From Cohnella xylanilytica (GTDB lineage: Bacteria > Bacillota > Bacilli > Paenibacillales > Paenibacillaceae), in assembly GCF_014212175.1 (NCBI RefSeq), contig NZ_JACJVR010000106.1, positions 1 to 64,000 on the forward strand: a stretch of DNA of 64,000 bases, written 5' to 3'. The translations under genes and the position numbers were made by a program. The notes under the pieces are model-generated. The model saw nothing but the letters and a program-made list of their open reading frames with translations, was not told where the DNA came from and ran no database searches. Of the stretch, positions 27,326 to 36,000 are shown piece by piece. Each line of letters opens with the position of its first letter. Position 1 is the first letter of the stretch.

Positions 27326-27354
27326 TTGAAAAATGGAAAAGTTCGGTTTAGTAT
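27326..27354 (+). promoter_or_regulatory. Sigma-A promoter of the GH38 operon
   Basis: TTGAAA (27326-27331), 17-nt spacer, TAGTAT (27349-27354). This leaves a leader of about 170 nt before the first permease. Other content of the 423-nt gap 27111-27533: an AT-rich stretch, a 7-bp hairpin AAACCTG/CAGGTTT at 27243-27264 and a short open frame I do not accept as a gene. Confidence 0.7.
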
Positions 27355-27533
27355 AGGTCTCGTAAAGTATGTGTATTTGATTATGGTTAGCATAATAACT
27401 TGGGGGATGCGTATAAAGATCCAGCCAAACGGAAGGACGGTGGTCCGCATTCGGAAGATCGACGCTGTGATTTGCAAACGCTTTAACGACGCGGTCGAGT
27501 TCGCCGGCAAGCGAAAGGAGTTGTAGTCGGGAG

Positions 27534-28370
27534 ATGAACCTGAGAGCAAGCTTTCTATTTCACCGATTGTTCGTATACCTGCTTCTCGTATGCGGCGGGG
27601 TCGTCTTTATGATTCCCTTCGTATGGATGCTGTCCACCTCGCTCAAAGGCTCCGCAGGGTTGTTCGATATTCCGCCGAAGTGGATTCCGGAGCCCGTTCA
27701 ATGGCGCAATTACGTCGATGCCGTCCTCGCCTTTCCGTTCTGGAACTATACGGTCAACACGCTGATCATCACCGCGGCCAACATGGCGGGAACGATGATC
27801 TCGTCTTCGCTGGTCGCGTATGCGTTCGCGAGGCTGCGATGGCCGGGCCGCGGCGCGTGGTTCGTGGTCATGCTGGCCACGATGATGCTGCCGGGACAAG
27901 TGACGATGATTCCGATGTTCATTCTGTTCAAGCACTTGGGATGGCTGAATACCTTCTTGCCCTTGACTGTTCCGAGCTTCTTCGGCTCGGCGATCTACAT
28001 TTTCTTTCTAAGGCAATTCTTCATGACGATTCCGAGGGAATTCACGGAAGCTGCGAAGATCGACGGCGCTCCGGAATTCATGATCTACTGGCGCATCTTC
28101 CTTCCGCTATCGGGCGCAACCATGGCTACCATCGCGATCTTCACCTTCATGGGCACCTGGAACGACTTCATGGGGCCGCTGATTTACTTGAACGACCCCG
28201 ATAAATTCACGCTCGCTCTCGGACTCCGGTCGTTCCAGCAAGCCTTCGGCACGCGATGGAACGTGATGATGGCCTGTTCCATTATCGTCATGCTGCCTTC
28301 CTTGATTCTGTTCTTCACCTGCCAGAGGTACTTCATCGAAGGCATCACCTTGACCGGGATCAAGGGATAG
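27534..28370 (+). CDS. Carbohydrate ABC permease, MalG family
   Basis: 278 aa, six membrane helices; EAA loop FTEAAKIDGAPEFMIYWRIF and the following GTWNDFMGPLIYLNDPDKFT are typical of MalG/LacG-type permeases. It is the first gene of the operon, which is unusual: the other permease comes after the binding protein (order permease, binding protein, permease). AAAGGAG lies upstream of ATG 27534. Confidence 0.92.
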   Translation: MNLRASFLFHRLFVYLLLVCGGVVFMIPFVWMLSTSLKGSAGLFDIPPKWIPEPVQWRNYVDAVLAFPFWNYTVNTLIITAANMAGTMISSSLVAYAFARLRWPGRGAWFVVMLATMMLPGQVTMIPMFILFKHLGWLNTFLPLTVPSFFGSAIYIFFLRQFFMTIPREFTEAAKIDGAPEFMIYWRIFLPLSGATMATIAIFTFMGTWNDFMGPLIYLNDPDKFTLALGLRSFQQAFGTRWNVMMACSIIVMLPSLILFFTCQRYFIEGITLTGIKG

Positions 28371-28502
28371 CGAGACCGGGAGGCGAGCCGGGGAAGTCGA
28401 TAGGGAAGGGAGGGGTCTTGGCAGAGCATCGGCGGTTGGAATAGGGAAAGAGCATGGCGAATCGGCAGTCCCGCATTTCATCCTGGTTAGGAGGGGTCTC
28501 CT

Positions 28503-29855
28503 ATGAATTTCCGAATATTCAAGTACCTGATTCCCGGTATGGCGGTCATCTTGATGACCGGCGCCTGCTCCGGCAACGGCGCGAACGGCGTTAACGGGAA
28601 TGCCGCATCCGGCTCGTCCGGCCCGAATTCGCAGGCGCCGGCGGGCAAAGAGGTGAAGATCTCGTTCTGGCATATCTACAATACCGGTCCGATGAAGGAG
28701 CTATACGACAAGCTGATCGACGAGTTCGAGGAAGCGCATCCGAATATTAAGGTCGATCACGCGGGTTACGGGATCTTCGACCTCGGCGATAAGCTGGCGA
28801 CCGCGCTCGCGGGCGGCACGGGGCCCGATCTGGCGATGGACGGCATCGACGGCGGCCAATTGAAGATCAAGGCCGGCACGATCGTCAACCTGCAGCCCTA
28901 TATCGAACGGGACGGCGTAGATACGAACCAATACTTCCCGCTGCTGATCGACATCATGAAGCAGGAAGGGAACGGCGACCTGTACAGGCTTCCGCTGGAG
29001 ACCGACGTTCGCGTGCTTTTCTACAATAAGGAAGCCTTCCGCGAGGTCGGGCTGGATCCGGAGAAGCCGCCGACGACGTGGGAAGAGCTGGAGAGCTATT
29101 CGGATAAGCTGACCAAGTGGAACGACAAGACGAAGCTGCTGGACCGGATCGGATTCGCTCCGAATCTCGGCAACTTCTGGTACTGGACGCTGGCTTGGAC
29201 GAACGGGGTGGACTTCTTCGACGATCAAGGCAATCCGACCCTCGATACGCCGGAGAATATCGAAGCCGCCGAGTGGTGGGTCAAGATGCAGAACAAATAC
29301 GGAACGAAGGCGTTCAGCGCCTTCCAGTCGCAGTCCGGTTCGCTCGGCTTCGATCCGTTCGTGGGCGGGAAGGTCGCGATGGAGGTCAGCACCAACAACC
29401 TCGTCAGCGAGATCAAGGCGAACCAGCCGGATCTGGAGTACGGCATCGCGCCGATTCCGATCAAGAAGAATAACGCGACCTGGTCCGCCGGCTTCTCGCT
29501 GGAGATCGTCAACAACAAGGATCAGGCCAAAGCGGATGCGGCATGGGAGCTCCTCAAATTCCTGACGAGCACGGAGATTCAGAAGCGGCATCATATCGCC
29601 GGCAACGCGCTGGTGGGCAACCGGTTGGCCGCGACGGATCCCGAATTCATGAAGGATCCCGACTGGAAGACGGTCACCGACCAGATGCAGTTCACCCGCT
29701 TCCTCGAGACCCCGATCGAAGCGCAAGGCTGGGGCGGGCAGATGTGGAAAAACGTTCAAGCGGCCGTGGCCGGTTCCATGACTCCGGAGCAGGCGATCAA
29801 GACGAGCCAGAAAGAGACGGAAGATCTGATCGCGAATTACAAGAAAACGAGCTAG
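28503..29855 (+). CDS. Extracellular sugar-binding lipoprotein
   Basis: 450 aa. Signal peptide with lipidation Cys in MTGACSG, Gly/Asn/Ser linker, then a MalE/UgpB-type domain: VKISFWHIYNTGPMKELYDK, GGTGPDLAMDGIDGG, LETDVRVLFYNKEAFREVGL, TTWEELESYSDKLTKWND. TAGGAGGGG precedes ATG 28503. It serves the permeases on both sides. Neighbouring GH38 enzymes suggest mannose-containing oligosaccharides (inference). Confidence 0.92.
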   Translation: MNFRIFKYLIPGMAVILMTGACSGNGANGVNGNAASGSSGPNSQAPAGKEVKISFWHIYNTGPMKELYDKLIDEFEEAHPNIKVDHAGYGIFDLGDKLATALAGGTGPDLAMDGIDGGQLKIKAGTIVNLQPYIERDGVDTNQYFPLLIDIMKQEGNGDLYRLPLETDVRVLFYNKEAFREVGLDPEKPPTTWEELESYSDKLTKWNDKTKLLDRIGFAPNLGNFWYWTLAWTNGVDFFDDQGNPTLDTPENIEAAEWWVKMQNKYGTKAFSAFQSQSGSLGFDPFVGGKVAMEVSTNNLVSEIKANQPDLEYGIAPIPIKKNNATWSAGFSLEIVNNKDQAKADAAWELLKFLTSTEIQKRHHIAGNALVGNRLAATDPEFMKDPDWKTVTDQMQFTRFLETPIEAQGWGGQMWKNVQAAVAGSMTPEQAIKTSQKETEDLIANYKKTS

Positions 29856-29867
29856 AGGGTGTGCGGA

Positions 29868-30809
29868 ATGGAACAAGCGGAAATAAAGGTGTCCCCGGCA
29901 AAACGGTCCGAACGGCGCAATCGTCTGGCCCGGAGGGAGGCGCTGAACGGCTACGCCTTTTTCTCGCCGTGGCTGTTCGGGTTCCTCGTCTTCACCGCGG
30001 GTCCCGTCTTGTATTCGCTGTACTTAAGCTTCACCTCGTACGACACGCTCTCTTCCCCGAAGTGGATAGGGATCATGAACTATAAAGTGCTGCTGACGCA
30101 GGATGCGACGTTCTGGAAGAGTCTGTACAACACCTTGTATTATGTCGTATTCAGCGTGCCGCTCGGCCTGATCATCGGGGTGCTGCTGGCCATGCTCATG
30201 AATCAGAAGGTGCCGGGCATCCGCTTCTTCCGGACGGTCTTCTACCTTCCGAGCGTCGTATCGGGCGTCGCCGTCGCGCTGCTCTGGATGTGGCTGCTCG
30301 ATCCGAGCTTCGGCCTCATCAATACGACCCTGGCCAAGTTCGGCATTCAAGGTCCGGGCTGGCTGACGGACGTCGATTGGTCGAAGCCCTCCCTCATCCT
30401 GATGAGCCTCTGGGGGGTCGGCGGCAGCATGATTATTTACCTGGCCGGCTTGCAGGGGATTCCGAGAGATCTGTACGAGGCTTCGCGGGTGGACGGAGCG
30501 GGCGCGGTCCGGCAATTCTGGCGGATCACCCTGCCGCTGCTGACGCCGACGATCTTCTACAATCTCATCATGGGCCTGCTCGGAGGCTTCCAGGTGTTCC
30601 TGCAGTCCTTCGTCATGACGAACGGCGGTCCGGTCGATTCGACCTTGTTCTATGCGCTGTACCTGTATAACAAAGCGTTCAAGTCGAGCCAGATGGGGTA
30701 CGCTTCGGCGATGGCCTGGATTCTGCTCGTTCTTACGCTGATCTGTACGTTGATCGTGCTCCGCACGAGCAAGAAGTGGGTGTATTACGAAGGGGCGGAG
30801 AATAAGTAG
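29868..30809 (+). CDS. Sugar ABC permease, MalF family
   Basis: 313 aa from ATG 29868, with GAGGGTG 6 nt upstream; a GTG at 29859 lies inside that site. Six membrane helices after a basic N-terminus (SPAKRSERRNRLARREA). EAA loop DLYEASRVDGAGAVRQFWRI and the FVMTNGGPVDSTLF signature. Starts 12 nt after the binding-protein stop. Confidence 0.92.
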   Translation: MEQAEIKVSPAKRSERRNRLARREALNGYAFFSPWLFGFLVFTAGPVLYSLYLSFTSYDTLSSPKWIGIMNYKVLLTQDATFWKSLYNTLYYVVFSVPLGLIIGVLLAMLMNQKVPGIRFFRTVFYLPSVVSGVAVALLWMWLLDPSFGLINTTLAKFGIQGPGWLTDVDWSKPSLILMSLWGVGGSMIIYLAGLQGIPRDLYEASRVDGAGAVRQFWRITLPLLTPTIFYNLIMGLLGGFQVFLQSFVMTNGGPVDSTLFYALYLYNKAFKSSQMGYASAMAWILLVLTLICTLIVLRTSKKWVYYEGAENK

Positions 30810-30918
30810 CGGACATAAGCGGCGGTAAAAAAAGCGATGGACAAACAGCGGCGGACAACAAGCGGACAGCTCAGTACCGACAGGGGATCTTCATTATCCA
30901 ACCTAGGAGGAATCGAGT

Positions 30919-32532
30919 ATGCGATTTAACTCTTGGCGAGCGGCCGGATTGTTGACGGCCTGCCTCCTGCTGACCTCGGCGATCGGTCCCGGATTCGCGT
31001 CGGCGGAACCGGCGGGGGACGGTCTGGCGGGCAAGAAGCCCAAGCCTCATCCCATTCAGACGCAATTGTTCAAAATTCGAGTCGTCGACGCCGGGACGGG
31101 ACGGGGCATTCCGGCCGTGGAGCTGCGGACGACGAACGGCATCCGCTACTATACGGACAGCGCCGGCTACGTCGCCTTCGACGAACCGGGTCTCATGAAT
31201 CAATCCGTGTTCTTCCATCTGTCGAGCCACGGCTACGAGTTCCCGGCGGACTTCTTCGGCAATCGAGGTCAAGCGGTCGACGTCACGCCGGGCGGAAGCG
31301 TCACGCTGGAGATGAATCGGGTGAATATCGCCGAGCGGTTGTATCGGGTAACCGGCTAGGGCATCTATCGGGACAGCGTCCTGCTCGGCGAGACGCCGCC
31401 CATCGCGGAGCCGCTTCTGAACGGGAAGGTGATGGGGCAGGACTCCGTTCAGACGATCGAGTACCGGAACAAACTGTACTGGTTCTGGGGGGATACGGAC
31501 AGACCGGCTTACCCGCTAGGGAACTTCCGCGTGACGGGCGCCACCTCGAAGCTGCCGGGCCATGGCGGTCTCGATCCGGACGTCGGCGTCGATCTGGATT
31601 ACTTCACCGGCAGTGACGGCTTCGTCAAGAGCCTGGTGCCGCCGCTGCCCGACGGAGCCGGCATCGCCTGGGTGTTCGGCTTGATGACGGCCAAGGATGC
31701 CGCCGGGAAGGAGCGGCTGCTGGCCGGCTACAGCACGCATAACCCCGAGCTTACCGCCTTCGGCATCCTCGTCTTCAACGACGCAGAGGAGCAGTTCGAA
31801 CCGCTCGTCCAGTTCCCGGACAAGAACGACTGGCGCCATCCGGGCGGCCAGGCTGCTTATTATGAAGAGAACGGCCAAGGGTATTGGGTGTTCACCGAGC
31901 ATCGGATGCCGAACCTCCGCGTGCCGGCGACGTTCGCGGCGATTCAGGATTATACGCAGTACGAAGCGTTCACGCCTCTCGCGCCGGGAACGGTTTACGA
32001 CGGAGCGAACACGACGCTCGAGCGAGATGCCGACGGCAAGCTCGTCTGGGGCTGGAAGAAGAACACGCCGCCTTTGAAGCAGGACCAAGAGAAGGAATTG
32101 ATCGACTTGGGACTGCTCCAGGCGGGCGATCCGCGATACTTCCAGTTGAAGGACGCGGACACCGGGGCGGACGTCTCGATCGCCGCCAGCGCCGTCGAAT
32201 GGAACGATTACCGGCAGCGATACGTTATGATCGGACAGCAGGTCGGCGGCAGCGCATCGGGGCTCGGCGAGATCTGGTACTCGGAGGCGGCCGCGCCGCA
32301 GGGACCGTGGACGACAGCCAAGAAAATCGTGACGCACGACAACTATACGTTCTATAACCCGGCGCAGCACGAGTTCTTCAACAAAGACGGAGGACGCTAC
32401 GTTTACTTCGAGGCGACCTACACGAACACGTTCACGAACAGCATAGCGACGCCGCGATACAACTACAATCAGATGATGTATAAGCTCGATCTGGCCGATC
32501 CGGCCCTGGGCTTGACGGAAGCGGGAGGGTGA
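30919..32532 (+). pseudogene. Secreted beta-propeller-like protein interrupted by an in-frame TAG
   Basis: One continuous reading frame of 538 codons from ATG 30919 (after TAGGAGG) to TGA 32532, broken only by TAG at 31357-31359. Upstream: Sec signal peptide (AAGLLTACLLLTSAIGPGFA), then a carboxypeptidase-regulatory-like beta sandwich (RGIPAVELRTTNGIRYYTDS). Downstream: a propeller-like domain of about 380 residues (TIEYRNKLYWFWGDTDRP, YLGNFR-like LGNFRVTG, HPGGQAAYYEENG). The sequence across the stop reads YRVTG-stop-GIYRDSVLLG, so a CAG to TAG change is likely. No good start with ribosome-binding site serves the second half; ATG 31432 is the nearest. I do not recognise an experimentally studied member; GH43/GH32-like fold is inference. 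Confidence 0.82.
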
Positions 32533-32536
32533 CGTC

Positions 32537-33388
32537 ATGCGGATAGGATTGACGCGCGCCGGAGTCGGCGAGGTCGAGAGCGACGAGCGGTTCATCGAGT
32601 TGGCCGCCGAGGGAGGATTCAAGGCGGTGGACGTCGACGCGAAGGGATTGGTCGAGCGGCTTGGCGCGGAAGGAGCTGTCCGGAAGCTCGAGAGTCACGG
32701 CGTCACCGTCGGCTCGATCGGGCTGCCGGTGGAATGGAGAGCGGGCGAGGAGGAATTCCGGGCCGGACTGACGGACCTGACCGAAGCGGCCGCCGCGGCG
32801 AGAGCGCTCGGCTGTACGCGCTGCTGCACCTATATTTTGCCTTCGACCGATTGGAAGCCGGCCCCGTTCATGGCGGCTGCGACCCGGCGACTGAGAATAT
32901 GCGCCGGTATTCTCGGCGCCTACGGCTTGAGCCTCGGGCTTGAATTCGTGGGACCCCATCACTTGCGAACGGCTTGGAAATACCCGTTCATCTGGACGAT
33001 GGACGAGACGCTGGACTGGATCGAGGCGATCGGAGAGCCGAATGTCGGTTTGCTGCTGGATTCTTACCATTGGTATACGAACGGCCATACGGTTGCCGAC
33101 ATCGAGCGGCTTCGGCCGCATCAGATCGTCCACGTGCATCTGAACGACGCGCCGAACGTGCCCGCGGAGTCCGCTCTGGACAACGACCGTCTGCACCCCG
33201 GAGAAGGCGTCATCGATTTGGCCGGATTCGTGCACGGTCTGCACCGCATCGGCTATGACGGCATCGTCGCCCAGGAGGTGCTGACGCCGTCCGCGCCGGA
33301 GGAGACGCCGGAGCGGCTCGTTCGCCGCTCCAAGGCGGGCTTCGACCGCGTCTTCGCGGCCGCCGGAATCCGGCTTGCCGGCGGGTGA
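32537..33388 (+). CDS. Sugar phosphate isomerase/epimerase (AP endonuclease 2-like TIM barrel)
   Basis: 283 aa of the xylose isomerase-like TIM-barrel family. Metal ligands are suggested by GLEFVGPH, LLLDSYHWYTNGH, VHVHLNDAPN and QEVL. Starts 4 nt after the propeller gene (GGGAGGG upstream) and its TGA overlaps the next start as GTGA. It probably isomerises or epimerises a sugar released by the GH38 enzymes; exact reaction unknown. Confidence 0.87.
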   Translation: MRIGLTRAGVGEVESDERFIELAAEGGFKAVDVDAKGLVERLGAEGAVRKLESHGVTVGSIGLPVEWRAGEEEFRAGLTDLTEAAAAARALGCTRCCTYILPSTDWKPAPFMAAATRRLRICAGILGAYGLSLGLEFVGPHHLRTAWKYPFIWTMDETLDWIEAIGEPNVGLLLDSYHWYTNGHTVADIERLRPHQIVHVHLNDAPNVPAESALDNDRLHPGEGVIDLAGFVHGLHRIGYDGIVAQEVLTPSAPEETPERLVRRSKAGFDRVFAAAGIRLAGG

Positions 33389-36000
33389 CGAAGATGGAGA
33401 GAACGAATCAAGCGAATCAAGCGAAGCAGGCCTATTTCGTGGACGGTTACCACGGCGGAATCAAAGGGCATATGCCGCTTGGCTCCTGGGCCGACGTTGT
33501 CCGCCGGCTTGAGCTGCATCCGGAGTGGAAGCTGTGTCTCGATATCGAACCGATCTCTTGGGAGACGCTGCGCCGGACGGATCCCCGCTCCTATGATGCG
33601 ATCAAGCGGCATCTGAACGACCCGGCGGGCCGGGTGGAGATTGTAGCGGGAAGCTACGCCCAGCCGTTCGGCTGGGTCATCGGCGGAGAGAGCAACATTC
33701 GGCATTTGACCCGGGGAATGGAGATCGTCCGCGAGCACTTTCCCGGGGTCGCCGTCGATACGTATGCGACCCAAGAGCCTTGCTGGAGCAGCAGCTTCCC
33801 GCAAATTCTCCGTTCTCTCGGCTACAAGCGGGCCGTTCTCAAAAATCCCGGTACGGCTTGGGCCGGGTACGCCTCCGGCACGGATCGCGAGACCGTGCTA
33901 TGGGTAGGGCCGGACGGCACTTCCATCCCCTGCGTTCCGAGGTACGCCTGCGAAGAGCTGCTGAACGCTTGGGAGACGGAAGCCGCGTATATGAAGCCGG
34001 ACTTCATAGGCAAATGTATCGCTCGCGGCATCGCTCATCCGGTAGGCAGCTTCTTGCAGGATCTGGGTTGGCCGGCGTACCCGCGGCTGGACGGGGACCG
34101 CATCCGATACGCGACGTGGCGCGAATATATGGAGGAGATCGCCGCTCCGCCTTCCGAGGCATGGCTTATCACCCAAGAAGACATTCGCTGCACGCTTCCA
34201 TGGGGAGAAGGGACGCTGCAGCGGATGTCGCGGGAGGTTCGGTCGGCCGAACAAGCGGTCCTTGCCGCGGAGAAGATGGCTTCCCTCGCCAGCGTGGTTA
34301 CCGGATTCGCCTATCCGGAGGAGAAGCTTCGCGAGGCTTGGGACCAACTGTTGTTGTCCCAGCATCACGATGCCTGGATCTGCGCGACGACAAGAGATGG
34401 GCGCGAGAAGTGGGCCTGGCAAGCGGGGGCGCAAAGCTGGATGGCGGAGCTGCTTAGCAACGATATTCGCGAACGCGCGATGGACAGCTTCTCCCGGGGC
34501 CGGGATGAAGACGGCGCCAACGCAGTGAACGGCGAGAACGGCGAGTACGGCATCCGCGTGTTTAATTTATCGGGAATGGCGCGCAAGGAGCTGACGGAGA
34601 TCGAAGTCCCGGCGATGGGAGCGGCGGCGATTCGCGTACGGAGTCCGGATGGCGCCCTCGTTCCGAGCCAGATCGCGCCGACGAGAATCTGTCGCGACGA
34701 CGGCAGTCTCCAGGCGTGCAAGCTGATCTTCGAGGCGGAGCCGCCCGCGATGGGGTATCGCGATTATGCCATCGAGTACGTGGCCGAAGCCGACGGGCAG
34801 ACAAGCGCCGGCCGGGACGACGACCGCTCGATCGCGTTCGCGACGGTATTCGACGATCATGCGGTCATCGAGACGGACATCTATCGGATTCGGATCGATA
34901 CGGTCCGCGGCGGCACGATTACGGAATGGTTCGACCGGTCGCTGAACCGGTCGTTCGTCTCCGCCGAGCGGCCGTTCAACGAATTCGCCGGATACCTGAT
35001 CCAAGAAGGGCGTTGGGCGAGCAGCGCCGAGGCGCCCGTCGAGTTGACGATCCGGGAGAACGGACCGCTTCGGGTCGTTCTCGAGATGAAGGGCAAATTC
35101 GGGAACGCGGACTTCGTCTCGACGTTAACCGTCGCCCGAGGCCGTAGAGCGCTCGATTGCCAAGTCCGGTTCCGCTTCGACGGCGATACGTGGGTCGGCG
35201 ATCCTTGGGAGATGGCTCCGGTTAATCGGAATACGGAACGGAGGAGATCGCCCCATAACGCTCGCTATAAGCTGCGGGCGAGATTCCCGTTCGCGTTCGT
35301 TAGGCGGAAGGTCTATAAGAATTCCGCGTTCGACGTGACGGAAAGCCGGCATGCCGACACGCACTTCGAGCGTTGGGACGAGATCAAGCACAGCGTCATC
35401 CTGAATTGGGTCGATGCCTACGATGAGGAGCTCGACCTGGGACTCGCGATCTTCTCCGACCGTACGACGGGGTATTCGCACGGGGAAGACGAACCGCTTG
35501 CCCTTACGCTCGGCTGGGGCGGGGAAGGCGGCTTCTGGTGGGGCAAACGTCCGCTTGCGGGCGTTCAAGAGGCGCGATACGCGATCGTGCCTCACGGCGA
35601 ACGCTGGGACCGGGCCGGCATCGCGCAGGAGTCCATGCGATGGGCGGAGCCGCTGCTTCCGATGACGATCCGCGGATTCGCCGGGTCGCCCGGGTCGTTG
35701 TCGCTCATGCATGTGACGGATCCGTCCATCGAGGTAAGTTCCGTGCGACGGGAAGGCCGAGACCTGCCCGTTCGTCTGTACAACTCCGCCCCGAAGGAGT
35801 CGAGCTTCTCCGTCGCGATTCGCGCGGAATCGGGAGACGTCGCGGAGGCCGAGCTGGACGGCAAGCTCAAGGAACGGCTTCGGCGTTCCGCCTTGCCGGA
35901 TCGGGGCTTCGAAGCGAGCCTGTCGCTCCGGCGGCACGGACTCGCCACGCTCCGAATCTGCGACATTCGTTACAGCCAAGACGATACCAATAGGATGTGA
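33385..36000 (+). CDS. Divergent GH38-like glycosyl hydrolase
   Basis: 871 aa from GTG 33385 (GTGA overlap; ATG 33394 is an alternative). The N-terminal layout follows GH38 alpha-mannosidases: AYFVDGYHGGIKGHMPLG, RVEIVAGSYAQP, TYATQEPCWSSSFPQILRSL, LLLSQHHDAWICATTRDG, then large C-terminal beta domains (EWFDRSLNRSFVSAERPFNE). The usual HxD zinc motif is HGG here and the usual WLPDxFGxS nucleophile region is TQEPCWSS, so catalysis may differ from classical GH38. No signal peptide. Coupled by overlaps to genes on both sides. Confidence 0.78.
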   Translation: MTKMERTNQANQAKQAYFVDGYHGGIKGHMPLGSWADVVRRLELHPEWKLCLDIEPISWETLRRTDPRSYDAIKRHLNDPAGRVEIVAGSYAQPFGWVIGGESNIRHLTRGMEIVREHFPGVAVDTYATQEPCWSSSFPQILRSLGYKRAVLKNPGTAWAGYASGTDRETVLWVGPDGTSIPCVPRYACEELLNAWETEAAYMKPDFIGKCIARGIAHPVGSFLQDLGWPAYPRLDGDRIRYATWREYMEEIAAPPSEAWLITQEDIRCTLPWGEGTLQRMSREVRSAEQAVLAAEKMASLASVVTGFAYPEEKLREAWDQLLLSQHHDAWICATTRDGREKWAWQAGAQSWMAELLSNDIRERAMDSFSRGRDEDGANAVNGENGEYGIRVFNLSGMARKELTEIEVPAMGAAAIRVRSPDGALVPSQIAPTRICRDDGSLQACKLIFEAEPPAMGYRDYAIEYVAEADGQTSAGRDDDRSIAFATVFDDHAVIETDIYRIRIDTVRGGTITEWFDRSLNRSFVSAERPFNEFAGYLIQEGRWASSAEAPVELTIRENGPLRVVLEMKGKFGNADFVSTLTVARGRRALDCQVRFRFDGDTWVGDPWEMAPVNRNTERRRSPHNARYKLRARFPFAFVRRKVYKNSAFDVTESRHADTHFERWDEIKHSVILNWVDAYDEELDLGLAIFSDRTTGYSHGEDEPLALTLGWGGEGGFWWGKRPLAGVQEARYAIVPHGERWDRAGIAQESMRWAEPLLPMTIRGFAGSPGSLSLMHVTDPSIEVSSVRREGRDLPVRLYNSAPKESSFSVAIRAESGDVAEAELDGKLKERLRRSALPDRGFEASLSLRRHGLATLRICDIRYSQDDTNRM

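Noticed and set aside
27305-27526. 73-codon plus-strand open frame before the GH38 operon
   Set aside because: It contains the best promoter of the operon (27326-27354), has no ribosome-binding site at its TTG start, and matches no family I recognise.
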